Assembly: GCA_030247855.1 (NCBI GenBank)
Contig: JAPDRN010000084.1
Location: 88,984 to 152,983, forward strand
Source: Knufia peltigerae
Taxonomy: Eukaryota; Ascomycota; Eurotiomycetes; Chaetothyriales; Trichomeriaceae
Direction of reading: 5' to 3'
Length of the DNA: 64,000 bases
Shown here: positions 17,284 to 25,032 of the stretch, in pieces
How positions within the stretch are numbered: the first letter of the stretch is position 1
How the letters are laid out: each line of letters opens with the position of its first letter
Position numbers and translations under genes: made by a program
The notes under the pieces: generated by a model
Database searches by the model: none
Seen by the model: only the letters and a program-made list of their open reading frames with translations
What the model was told of the DNA's origin: nothing

Positions 17284-17880
17284 TCAGGTCCCCGTCGACC
17301 GCTGTGCCTGCGCCGGCAGCTGCCGGTCGCGTGCCCACGCCACATCAGGCAGCTTGCCGCCATAGGTTTCGTTCACCCACGGGAAGCTGCACAGTTCCTT
17401 GGCCAGCATGCTGGCCCGCACGTCCACCTGCGGCATGGTGTTCTGGCCCAGCTCGCGGAAGCCGAAGCTGCCGTGGAAGAGCAGGGCGGCATCGGCACCG
17501 TGGTCCAGGAACACCTCGCAGGTCATCTGCGGGTAGCGCAGCTCGGCGAAGCTCTGTGCGTCGGCATAGAACGCACGGCCGACGCCACCACCGCGACGGC
17601 GGCTGGCGACCACGATGCGGTCGATATAGAAGAAGGGGGAGTTCAGCTGTTGCTTGAACCAGGCGAAATTGCTGCTGTCGTGCTGGCTGTCGCTGCCGAA
17701 GCCGATCAAAAAGCCGGCCAGGTTGCCGTCGCGCTCGGCGACGCGGAAATATTCAGCGGTTGCGTAGAACAGGCGCAGGCGCTCGGCATCCAGGGGAAGG
17801 ATGGCCAGGCCAGCATTGTTGTTCAAAGCCAGGACGGAATCGAGCTCGTGCTCGCGCACGTCGCGGATGACAATCGACAT
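17284..17880 (-). CDS. GNAT-family N-acetyltransferase
   Basis: 198 residues. Start ATG 17880 has ACGGAG a few bases upstream and begins MSIVIRDVREHELDSVLALN; earlier in-frame ATGs lack this. The acetyl-CoA binding core lies around FFYIDRIVVASRRRGGGVGR (residues ~95-115), with the R/Q-x-x-G-x-G/A loop as RRGGGVGRA. The substrate is unknown. The gene heads the min operon and its stop codon is two bases from the minC start, so they are almost certainly cotranscribed. Any role in division is only inferred from position. Confidence 0.9.
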   Translation of the reverse strand: MSIVIRDVREHELDSVLALNNNAGLAILPLDAERLRLFYATAEYFRVAERDGNLAGFLIGFGSDSQHDSSNFAWFKQQLNSPFFYIDRIVVASRRRGGGVGRAFYADAQSFAELRYPQMTCEVFLDHGADAALLFHGSFGFRELGQNTMPQVDVRASMLAKELCSFPWVNETYGGKLPDVAWARDRQLPAQAQRSTGT

Positions 17881-18030
17881 TGTGACTCCGTGGGGTAACG
17901 CGGTTGGTCCCATGTACGGACCCTGCGCATGATTATTGCATGCCCGGGGTGGGCTGCGGCATGAACAGGGGGCCGCGCCGAACATGACTTTATGCCCTTG
18001 GGCCCTGACGCGCACAGGCTACGATGGGCC

Positions 18031-19236
18031 ATGCTGGCCCGACTCAACCACAATGCGATGCTGCGCTACTCCGGGTTGTTCACCTGGGGCACCGTCGGCC
18101 TTTGGCTCGCGATCTACCTGATCGATCCGGTGTCGCTGACACTGGAGAGCCTGGACGGCGAGGCCGGCTTCCGGATCATTCCCTGGGCCTCGGCCTACCT
18201 GGCCTTCGGCTTCGTGTACTGGGTGCTGACCCGCTCGTTGGGCGAAAGCCGGCCCGGCTTCTTCGACCATGCCGCGCTGATCCTGCTGACGGCCTGCGCG
18301 ATCGGCGTGAGCTATTTCTCCGGCACCGCGCTGGGCAGCATCCTGCTGATGGTGGTGGCCGGCCTGCTGCCTTGGCTGCTGGGCCCGCGCATCGGCGTGG
18401 TGTGGCTGGTGACCAGCAACCTGGCCGTGCTGCCGGTCTACATCCAGCCTCTGGGCTTCCCGCCGGTCATCGCCGTGCTGCAGGCCGTCGGTTACATGGG
18501 CTTCTCCAGCTTCGTGTTCGTGATCGCGCTGGTGGCCCGGCGCCAGGCCGAGGCACGCGAGGAGCAGCGCCGGCTGAATGCCGAGCTGCGCGCTACCCGT
18601 GCGCTGTTGGCCGAAAGCGCCCGGGTGAACGAGCGCACCCGCATTTCGCGTGAACTGCACGACCTGCTGGGCCACCAACTGACCGCGCTGACCCTGAACC
18701 TGGAGGTGGCCGGCCATCTGGCCGAGGGCCAGGCGCTGGAGCACGTGAAGCGCTCACATGCCTTGGCCAAACTGTTGTTGGGCAACGTACGCGAGGTGGT
18801 CAGCCAGCTGCGCGAGACCGGTGCCATCGACCTGGCCGCTGCCCTGCGTCCGCTGACCGAGCACGTGCCTTCTTTGGACATCCAGTTGGAGATCGAGGAG
18901 CCGCTGAACGTGGAAGACCCGCAGCGGGCCCACGTGCTGCTGCGCTGCACCCAGGAGATCATCACCAACACGGTGCGCCACGCCGGCGCCCGCCACCTGT
19001 GGTTGCGGGTGTACCGTGAGGTCCCGGACCAGGTCGTGGTGGAAGCCCGCGACGACGGTGTCGGGGCGGAAACTGTCAATGTGGGCAATGGTTTGCGCGG
19101 CATGCGTGAACGCCTGCAACAATGTGGAGGCCAGCTGCAGGTGGAGACCCGCCCCGGCGAAGGCTTCCGGCTGCGGGCGACGGTACCGGCAACGGTGCTG
19201 GCGGCCCTTACCCAGGTTCCTGAAGGAGTGCGTTGA
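18031..19236 (+). CDS. Membrane sensor histidine kinase (NarL/DesK-type)
   Basis: About 401 residues from ATG 18031; ATG 17992 or 18058 are alternatives, since none has a good SD. The N-terminal ~180 residues form five or six membrane helices without a large periplasmic sensor domain. The dimerisation/phosphoacceptor motif is RISRELHDLLGHQLTAL (HisKA_3, His of ELHD). A compact HATPase ends in the G box NGLRGMRERL. The next gene is its cognate LuxR-type regulator, overlapping at TGATG. Sensors with such an all-membrane input often report on membrane state, as in DesK and LiaS, but the signal is unknown here. Confidence 0.9.
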   Translation: MLARLNHNAMLRYSGLFTWGTVGLWLAIYLIDPVSLTLESLDGEAGFRIIPWASAYLAFGFVYWVLTRSLGESRPGFFDHAALILLTACAIGVSYFSGTALGSILLMVVAGLLPWLLGPRIGVVWLVTSNLAVLPVYIQPLGFPPVIAVLQAVGYMGFSSFVFVIALVARRQAEAREEQRRLNAELRATRALLAESARVNERTRISRELHDLLGHQLTALTLNLEVAGHLAEGQALEHVKRSHALAKLLLGNVREVVSQLRETGAIDLAAALRPLTEHVPSLDIQLEIEEPLNVEDPQRAHVLLRCTQEIITNTVRHAGARHLWLRVYREVPDQVVVEARDDGVGAETVNVGNGLRGMRERLQQCGGQLQVETRPGEGFRLRATVPATVLAALTQVPEGVR

Positions 19237-19877
19237 TGATTCGCGTCTGCCTGGTCGACGACCAAACCCTGGTGCGGCAGGGGATCCGCTCGCTGCTGGC
19301 GCTTGACGACGGCATCGAAGTGGTGGCCGAGGCCGCTGATGGCCGCCAGGCGGTCGAGCTGATCCCGCAGATCCGTCCGGACGTGGTCCTGATGGACATG
19401 CGCATGCCGGTGATGTCGGGGCTGGAGGCGCTGCAGGTGCTGTCACGGCAGGAACAGCTGCCGCCGACCATCATCCTGACCACCTTCGACGATGACCAGC
19501 TGGTGCTGGCCGGGCTGAAGGCCGGTGCCAAGGGCTACCTGCTCAAGGATGTGACCCTGGCGCAGCTGGTCGGGGCGATCCGCACGGTGGCCGATGGCGG
19601 TTCGCTGGTGCAGCCGGCGGTGACCCAGCGCCTGCTGTCCGGGCTGGAGCACATGCGCAACGACTTCGTCAGCCTGGACCGCCCCGACCCGCTGACCGAC
19701 CGTGAAACCGAGATCCTGCGGCTGATGGCCAGTGGTTTCTCCAACAAGGAGATCGCCAATTCGCTGGGGGTCGCCGAGGGCACGATCAAGAACCATGTGT
19801 CCAACATCCTCTCCAAACTGGGCGTGCGCGACCGTACGCGTGCGGTATTGAAAGCGTTTGAACTCCAGTTGGTGTGA
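19236..19877 (+). CDS. LuxR/NarL-family response regulator
   Basis: 213 residues. ATG 19236 overlaps the kinase stop codon (TGATG) and has GAAGGAG upstream; the TTG one codon earlier is not needed. The receiver domain spans 1-120, with phosphoacceptor Asp54 in VLMDMRMP and Lys in the YLLKDVT motif. The DNA-binding helix-turn-helix is at ~148-205 (LTDRETEILRLMASGFSNKE, then IANSLGVAEGTIKNHV). It is the partner of the kinase upstream. Targets are unknown. Confidence 0.95.
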   Translation: MIRVCLVDDQTLVRQGIRSLLALDDGIEVVAEAADGRQAVELIPQIRPDVVLMDMRMPVMSGLEALQVLSRQEQLPPTIILTTFDDDQLVLAGLKAGAKGYLLKDVTLAQLVGAIRTVADGGSLVQPAVTQRLLSGLEHMRNDFVSLDRPDPLTDRETEILRLMASGFSNKEIANSLGVAEGTIKNHVSNILSKLGVRDRTRAVLKAFELQLV

Positions 19878-20122
19878 GGAAAATCCTTTAGCGACAAAGA
19901 CTTGGCATGCAGCCCGGGCCTGGATTCAGGGTCGCCCCCCAATTGCCCCCTACATGCCGGGTACGCGGATGCGTTACCCTTCGAATTCTTTGTGCATACA
20001 AATGCGCCGCCGGCACGGAAACCGGTGCGCCAATCCCGATAACCAATGCCCGCGAAGCCTGCTAGGATTGGCGCTTCGCTTCAATCAACCCGGCCGTGGG
20101 ATCGGCCCCGGAGACTCTCTGA
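19878..20122. promoter_or_regulatory. Intergenic region before the SRPBCC gene
   Basis: 245 bp after the response-regulator stop. It holds the short inverted repeat TTTGT-GCAT-ACAAA at about 19988-20001 and a small hairpin (CCGGCACGGAAACCGG, about 20012-20027). It must contain the promoter for the gene at 20123. I could not assign -35/-10 boxes firmly, and I saw no strong terminator after the regulator gene. Confidence 0.35.
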
Positions 20123-21196
20123 ATGACCCGTATTATCGAGTTCCTGATCGCCTTGGGGATCGTGGCTGGCCTGTTCGTCATCATTGGCGTCTGTCTGCCG
20201 GGCGAGCGTCACATCACCGAAAGCATCGAGACCAACCGCAAGATGACGATCGTGTACGACACGGTCAGCAGTCTGCGCCGCTTCAAGGACTGGAACCCGC
20301 TGGTACTGCGCGATCCCGCCGTTGAACTGAAGCTGTCCGGCCCGGCCTCCGGCGTCGGTGCCACTCTCGACTTCACCTCCAAGGACCTGGGCACCGGTTC
20401 CTGGAAGGTGACCGAAGCCGAAGAGAACAAGCGTGTTGTCATCGCCATCGACGACGCCACCAAGGGTCACGACAAGGTCAGCACCTTCACCCTGGAGCCG
20501 ACCGGCAAGGGCGGTCGCAACGTCAAGATCACCCAGGACTACTCGGTGAAGTATGGCTTCGACCTGTTCGGCCGCTACGCAGGTCTGTATGTCAGCCGCC
20601 AGATCGGCGATGACATCAAGATGGGCCTGTCGCGCATGGCGAACATGCTGGCCACCGTGCCGAATGTCGACTACCGCACTGCCGAAGCCCCGCTGACCGA
20701 TCTGGGTATCGTCGATGTCCCGGCCGAGGACCTGCTGGTCGTCACCGCTGGCAACGTCGATCGTGGCCAGGAGTCCATCAGCAAGTCCATCAAGGACAAC
20801 CAGGAGTGGATCAAGCGCGTGATCGAGGCCAATGGCCTGGAAGCCGCTGGCCCGCTGCGTATCATCACCACCGATTTCGGTGCTGAGAAGTACGCCTTCG
20901 ACATCGCCCAGCCGGTGAAGAAGAAGGGTGCCGAAGGCGTGCCGGCCGAACAGCTGACCGTCAAGATCGACGGTGGCGCTCCGGTCAAGTACGTCCGCGT
21001 TGCTCCGCACCGCTCGGCGCATGCGGCCTACACCGGCCACATGGCAGGTCTGGACGTTGCCCGCAGCGCCCTGCGCGCCTGGGCCGTGACCTCGGGCAAC
21101 GAAGTCATCGACCGTCCGTACGAAACCTGGAAGGATGGCGTGGACAAGTCGTTCACCCCGGAAGCGACGTACGACATCTACTGGGCCGTCAAGTAA
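20123..21196 (+). CDS. SRPBCC-domain protein with GyrI-like effector-binding domain
   Basis: 357 residues. Residues 5-25 are a single hydrophobic anchor (IIEFLIALGIVAGLFVIIG). Residues ~35-165 fit an SRPBCC/polyketide-cyclase ligand pocket (SSLRRFKDWNPLVLRDP, GTGSWKVTEAEENKRVVIAI). Residues ~185-357 look like an AraC effector-binding/GyrI-like domain (YVRVAPHRSAHAAYTGHMAG, TYDIYWAVK at the end). It is thus a membrane-anchored pair of small-molecule binding domains without a DNA-binding part. Function unknown. A strong terminator follows. Confidence 0.8.
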   Translation: MTRIIEFLIALGIVAGLFVIIGVCLPGERHITESIETNRKMTIVYDTVSSLRRFKDWNPLVLRDPAVELKLSGPASGVGATLDFTSKDLGTGSWKVTEAEENKRVVIAIDDATKGHDKVSTFTLEPTGKGGRNVKITQDYSVKYGFDLFGRYAGLYVSRQIGDDIKMGLSRMANMLATVPNVDYRTAEAPLTDLGIVDVPAEDLLVVTAGNVDRGQESISKSIKDNQEWIKRVIEANGLEAAGPLRIITTDFGAEKYAFDIAQPVKKKGAEGVPAEQLTVKIDGGAPVKYVRVAPHRSAHAAYTGHMAGLDVARSALRAWAVTSGNEVIDRPYETWKDGVDKSFTPEATYDIYWAVK

Positions 21197-21230
21197 GCCT
21201 CGGCTTGCCCATGTAGTGTTGGACACGAAA

Positions 21231-21260
21231 ACGCGCCGCTTCCTGCGGCGCGTTTTTTTT
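21231..21260 (+). terminator. Rho-independent terminator after the SRPBCC gene
   Basis: Stem ACGCGCCGC, loop TTCCT, stem GCGGCGCGT, followed by a run of eight T. It is a textbook intrinsic terminator 35 bases after the stop codon. Confidence 0.93.
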
Positions 21261-21300
21261 CATCCCGAGCCCGGTGTCGGGCATTGCGCAAGGAGCTGTC

Positions 21301-21672
21301 ATGTTCAATTCCGAACGACGCGCGCGTAAACCGTCGTTGCTGGCCTGCCTGGGGGCGCTGCTGGCGGCCGCCTCGATCGGTCTGTCCGCCTATGCCGCGC
21401 ATGGCGTGTCCGATCCGCTGGCGCAGCAGCACCTGAACATGGCGGCGTTGTACGCCTTTGCCCACGGAGCGGTGCTGGTCGCCCTCGGCCCGCGCGCGCA
21501 GGGCGTGATCGCGCATCTGGCGTTGTACGTGTTGCTGCTGGGCGTGCTGCTGTTCTCTGGCAGCCTGGTGGGCGGAGCGCTGTGGCAGTGGCCGACGCGG
21601 CTGGCGCCGGTAGGTGGCACCACGCTGATGGCCGGGTGGGTACTGCTGGGTATCAATGCATTGCGGCGCTAG
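21301..21672 (+). CDS. DUF423 (YgdD-like) small membrane protein
   Basis: 123 residues with four membrane helices. ATG 21301 has AAGGAG upstream; the ATG-like codon at 21274 lies in the terminator-proximal leader and is not used. The motif GLSAYAAHG with a following helix-rich body (GSLVGGALWQWPTRLAPVGG) is typical of DUF423. The family is widespread and has no established biochemical role. It is a monocistronic unit: a terminator precedes it and a repeat follows. Confidence 0.85.
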   Translation: MFNSERRARKPSLLACLGALLAAASIGLSAYAAHGVSDPLAQQHLNMAALYAFAHGAVLVALGPRAQGVIAHLALYVLLLGVLLFSGSLVGGALWQWPTRLAPVGGTTLMAGWVLLGINALRR

Positions 21673-21691
21673 CCGCAACGTCCAAGCACCG

Positions 21692-21714
21692 GTAGCGCCG
21701 GGCCACGCCCGGCG
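21692..21714. repeat. SMAG-type GTAG palindrome (GTAGCGCCGGGC variant)
   Basis: GTAG plus the hairpin GCGCCGGGC/GCCCGGCG, 20 bases after the DUF423 stop codon. The same variant occurs at 27251. Confidence 0.8.
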
Positions 21715-21790
21715 TCAAGCGCAGCGACCCGCGTCTGCCTTTGCTCTCTTGTTCCATTCCGTGGCGGCCGCACCCGGAAGCTGTCCGTGG

Positions 21791-21890
21791 CCGGGAGGGT
21801 GGGCGGCGCAGGGGCGTAAGCGCCATGGATGGCGCGCCCGAGCTTACATGGACGTACTTGCAGCGGCCCCTGCGCCGCCCACCCTCCCGG
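21791..21890. repeat. Long nested hairpin element
   Basis: Arms of 25 bp (21791-21815 and 21866-21890) are perfectly complementary, beginning CCGGGAGGGTGGGCGG. Inside the 50-base loop GTAAGC pairs with GCTTAC, and inside that GCGCC pairs with GGCGC around ATGGAT. It fills the gap between the convergent DUF423 gene and the M15 peptidase operon. It could fold as a very stable RNA on either strand and stop transcription from both sides. It differs in sequence from the SMAG and family B repeats. Confidence 0.85.
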
Positions 21891-21930
21891 TCAGCCCGAG
21901 GACCGCAGTCGAGCAGTCGCCACGAGGGGC

Positions 21931-22740
21931 TCAGCCGTTGGCCGGTTTCCAGCACCAGTGCCACGGTTCGTAGACGATCCCATGCGGGTTGTCGCGTGGA
22001 TAGCTCAGATGGAACCCGTGCGCCGCGGCATTGGCCTGCAGCCACGCAAACGCGGCCGTCGCCTCGAAGCTCTCCTCGGCGGGAGCATCCCCCGGTGTGC
22101 CGATGTCCAGTGCGTGACCACTGTGGTGTTCGCTGAATCCTGGCGCAGCATTGACCTGCAGGATCTGCAGCACACTCTGCCCGCGCGCCAACTTCCGTTC
22201 GAAAATGCCGAGCTGATACGCATGGCTGCGGAAGCCGGAGATCGCGTCCAGCGCAATGCCATCCCGTGCGGCATGCAGGCGCATCCGCCGCCAGCCCTGC
22301 GCGGCACCGCGGCGCAGCCACAACGGGCGGGCGAAGCGATCACGTCCGGCGAAGTGCAGCAGGCAGGGCTCGGCCTCCAGCGTCAGCCCGCTGGCGTGCG
22401 CATAGCGCTGTGCATCCAGACCCAGCTGCTGCAGCCGCTGCTGCAGGCCAACCAGCGGCAGCCACTGGTCTTCCAGTGCAGCGCCGAACGGTCGTGACCG
22501 TGCGCCATCCAGCAACGCCAGCGCTTCCTCCACGCCTTGTTCCCGCGGCAGGCGCGGCACCAGCGAGTGCACACCGTGCGCCAGTACTGCCGCCAGGTAG
22601 CGGCCATCCTGCTTGCGCCGCAATACCCATTGCGCGCGGGCCAGCAGGCGGGCGTCGAGATTGCTGCGCGCGCGCAGCAGCGGCGCTGGCCACAGTTCGA
22701 CGGTCTCGGTGTTGATCAACAGCGGAGGGGGGCGGTGCAT
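21931..22740 (-). CDS. M15-family D-alanyl-D-alanine carboxypeptidase-like protein
   Basis: 269 residues. The C-terminal ~120 residues carry the VanY/M15 zinc site: SEHHSGHALDIG (His205, Asp212) and EPWHW (catalytic Glu258 region, His261). M15 enzymes cleave D-Ala-D-Ala or related bonds of cell-wall peptides. The N-terminal ~140 residues are less conserved, and there is no clear signal peptide, so its site of action is uncertain. It is the last gene of a six-gene operon, 9 bases after the PH-like gene. Confidence 0.87.
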   Translation of the reverse strand: MHRPPPLLINTETVELWPAPLLRARSNLDARLLARAQWVLRRKQDGRYLAAVLAHGVHSLVPRLPREQGVEEALALLDGARSRPFGAALEDQWLPLVGLQQRLQQLGLDAQRYAHASGLTLEAEPCLLHFAGRDRFARPLWLRRGAAQGWRRMRLHAARDGIALDAISGFRSHAYQLGIFERKLARGQSVLQILQVNAAPGFSEHHSGHALDIGTPGDAPAEESFEATAAFAWLQANAAAHGFHLSYPRDNPHGIVYEPWHWCWKPANG

Positions 22741-22749
22741 CGATCCAGC

Positions 22750-23343
22750 TTACTGCCGTGGCGCCGTGGCGGCCACCTTGCGCAGCGCCTCCAGCAACGC
22801 CTGCGGGCGCTCCAGGCTGAGCAGCAGAGTGCTGCCGCCGCGCACTGGAATCACCAGCGTGCGTGCGCGATCGGTGACCAGAGCAAAGCCCTTGCCACCT
22901 CCCTGCAGGCGGAAGTGCCCCGAGTAGAAGCCGGGCATGCTGTAGCCGTTGGTCTTGAAGCGGATGCCGTAGCGGCGATCACGGCCGAGGTCGACCACCT
23001 CCGCCTGATCCAGCAGCAGGTCGGCCACCGGCGTGCGGCGACGGTACAGCGTCGAACGCACGTCCAGTACGTTGTCTGCCAGCTCCACCCGCCGGCGGAA
23101 AAACGCCCAGCCCAGGCCGACGCCCATCACCACGATCACCGCCAGGCTCCATGCCGCGCTGCCGCCCATCAGGAAGAACGGCGGCGACAGCGTGACCTCC
23201 ATCCAGGGAGCGTCGGTGCGGCTGTCGTGCAGTTGCGACCAGATGCCGATGCCCAGTACCGCCAGCAGTGGCAGCAGCACCCACAGCACCCGCAGCGAGG
23301 AGCTTTCGGCAACGTCGAACAGGCGTGCATCACTGCCGCTCAT
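22750..23343 (-). CDS. Membrane protein with PH-like C-terminal domain
   Basis: 197 residues. Two helices (about 18-35 and 58-82) flank a short periplasmic segment. The rest (residues ~85-190, RRRVELADNVLDVRSTLYRR onward) is a beta-rich cytoplasmic domain resembling bacterial PH domains. No enzymatic motif is visible. Its ATG overlaps the stop of the preceding hydrolase gene (ATGA), so it is translationally coupled in the SPFH operon. Confidence 0.6.
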   Translation of the reverse strand: MSGSDARLFDVAESSSLRVLWVLLPLLAVLGIGIWSQLHDSRTDAPWMEVTLSPPFFLMGGSAAWSLAVIVVMGVGLGWAFFRRRVELADNVLDVRSTLYRRRTPVADLLLDQAEVVDLGRDRRYGIRFKTNGYSMPGFYSGHFRLQGGGKGFALVTDRARTLVIPVRGGSTLLLSLERPQALLEALRKVAATAPRQ

Positions 23344-24629
23344 CGTTGCGACTCCACCCAGCGCGCGACGTCATCGATCAGCTGCCCATCGACATGGCCC
23401 GGCTGCGCGTATTCCTTCAATGAACTGGGGCCGCTGCCGGCGATGCCGATGTGGTTGAGGGCAGGGTAGGCCTTCCATTGCACGTCCGTGCGGTCGGCCA
23501 GGGCTTTTTTCCACAGCGCCCAATCCGTTTCCGGTACCTGGAAGTCGCGGCCCCCGTGCAGCATCAGCAGTGGTTTTTTCAATGCCACCGCATCGCCACG
23601 AGCGTTCACCGCTTCGATGCTTTTCCAGAACGCCTGCGGCACGCCCAGTGGCAGTTCGCTGGCCGGCACAAGCGTTTCGCTGCGGGCCGCGGCGATCTGT
23701 GCTGCCAGCTTGTTCAGGAACGCCTGCTCAGGCGCACTGATCGAGCCGTCCAGCGACAGCAGGTAGCGGTTCTGCTCCGGCAACAGCTCCAGCAATGTGC
23801 GCGCAGGCGCAGCCCACAGGATCGCGCCGCGCGCCTGTGGCCAGCGGCTGGCGATGCGCGGGGCGAGCATGCCGCCTTGGCTGTGGCCGAGCACGAAGAT
23901 CCGCTTGCCGTCGATGCGTGGGTCCGCCGCCAACGCGCTCAACGCTGCGATGGCATCGTCGGTGGTCTCGTCATCAACGTTGAAGCTGCCGCTCTGGAAG
24001 TCCTGGGGACGCGCATGGGTGCGCTTGTCGTAGCGCAGCACGGCGATGCCCTGGGCGGCCAGGCCGCGGGCGATGTCCAGGAACGGGCGGTTGCCACCGA
24101 TGGTTTCGTCGCGATCCTGTGGGCCGGAGCCGTGCACCAGCACTACGGCCGGGAACGGTCCTTTGCCCTTGGGCAGGGACAAGGTGCCGGGCAGCGCACC
24201 CCGTGCCTGTGGCACGCTGAAATCGGCCTCGCTGTAGTTCGCGTCGGATGGCGGTGGCGGCGCCTTGGCGGCCGGGGCCGGGCGCAGCAGCAGGCCAGCC
24301 ACTTGGTCCTGCGCGTTCACCGCCACCTGCGCGATCACTGCACCGCTGGCGAACTGCAGTGGTACTTCCACCAGGTGCAGGCCCTGCTGCTCGCTGCTGT
24401 GCGCCGGCCCGCGCTGCTTCAGTTCACCCAGCGACTGCCACAGGCCCTGCAGCTTGTCGGCAGGCACGGCTGCGGCCATCTGCGGGGTCAGCATGGCCTC
24501 GGCATCGGCGGTGCGCCCTGCCTGCAGGTGATCGAGCAGGCGTGCTGCGACCTGCTGCGGTTCGCCAGCAGATGCACTGGCGGACAACAGGGCAAGGGAA
24601 ACAGCAAGCAACGAGCGGCGTGCGCCCAT
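23340..24629 (-). CDS. Secreted alpha/beta hydrolase with DUF3887-like N-terminal domain
   Basis: 429 residues. ATG 24629 is chosen because GGAG lies eight bases upstream; the GTG at 24635 would be too close. There is a signal peptide to about residue 22 (LLAVSLALLSASASA). Residues ~25-115 resemble the DUF3887 dimerisation domain found before esterases. The hydrolase fold follows, with VLVHGSGPQDRDET, nucleophile GHSQGG, an Asp in LHGGRDFQVP and a His in ALNHIG. It is probably a periplasmic esterase or lipase-like enzyme. The start lies two bases after the DUF4177 stop. Confidence 0.88.
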   Translation of the reverse strand: MGARRSLLAVSLALLSASASAGEPQQVAARLLDHLQAGRTADAEAMLTPQMAAAVPADKLQGLWQSLGELKQRGPAHSSEQQGLHLVEVPLQFASGAVIAQVAVNAQDQVAGLLLRPAPAAKAPPPPSDANYSEADFSVPQARGALPGTLSLPKGKGPFPAVVLVHGSGPQDRDETIGGNRPFLDIARGLAAQGIAVLRYDKRTHARPQDFQSGSFNVDDETTDDAIAALSALAADPRIDGKRIFVLGHSQGGMLAPRIASRWPQARGAILWAAPARTLLELLPEQNRYLLSLDGSISAPEQAFLNKLAAQIAAARSETLVPASELPLGVPQAFWKSIEAVNARGDAVALKKPLLMLHGGRDFQVPETDWALWKKALADRTDVQWKAYPALNHIGIAGSGPSSLKEYAQPGHVDGQLIDDVARWVESQR

Positions 24630-24631
24630 GG

Positions 24632-24811
24632 TCACAGCTCCTTCTTGAAGACCAGCAGGGCCGGGCGCATCGGCGCTGGGACGATGATGTTGACCAGTTC
24701 CCAGCCGAGCTGGCCCTGGCGGCTGAGTTCGGCCTGGATGTCGTCAGCCTTCTGCAGGCCCATCATGGTGGTCTTGACCTCGACGGTGAGGTAGCTCCAG
24801 CGCTTGCTCAT
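24632..24811 (-). CDS. DUF4177-like small protein
   Basis: 59 residues, too short for many gene finders. It begins MSKRWSYLTVEVKTTMMG, has a central QGQLGWELVNIIVP and ends in LLVFKKEL. The conserved G-W-E-L-V motif and the beta-alpha-beta pattern are those of the DUF4177 family. Its ATG overlaps the stop of the RHH-like gene (AATGAGC), and its stop is two bases before the hydrolase ATG. This tight packing in frame supports it as a real gene. Confidence 0.82.
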   Translation of the reverse strand: MSKRWSYLTVEVKTTMMGLQKADDIQAELSRQGQLGWELVNIIVPAPMRPALLVFKKEL

Positions 24812-24987
24812 TCCTTGTCCTCCGGCGATGGCTTGGGTTTCGGCAGGCGGCCTGCCTTGCGCAGGGCGTCGCGCAGCACGTATTCAATCTGCGCGTTGAG
24901 GCTGCGCAGTTCATCGTCCGCCCAGCGCTGTGCGGCCGCCAGGACCTCGGCGTTGATGCGCAGCGGATAGGCTTTTTTCTCGCTCAT
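24808..24987 (-). CDS. Small ribbon-helix-helix (Arc-like) protein
   Basis: 59 residues from ATG 24987, with AGGAG nine bases upstream. It begins MSEKKAYPLRINAEVLAAAQ, then a second helix QIEYVLRDALRKAG. A short strand with alternating charged residues (YPLRI) followed by two helices is the Arc/MetJ ribbon-helix-helix layout, so it is probably a dimeric DNA-binding regulator. The 3' tail is Pro/Lys-rich. It lies 45 bases after the SPFH gene, and a perfect inverted repeat stands in the operon's promoter region, so autoregulation is a reasonable inference. Confidence 0.75.
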   Translation of the reverse strand: MSEKKAYPLRINAEVLAAAQRWADDELRSLNAQIEYVLRDALRKAGRLPKPKPSPEDKE

Positions 24988-25032
24988 GCAGACTCCTGGC
25001 AGGGCGGTGGGGCGCCCCGTTGCGAGGGTGGC

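Noticed and set aside
24633..24635. GTG start for the alpha/beta hydrolase
   Set aside because: It would lie two bases from the SD; ATG 24629 has normal spacing.
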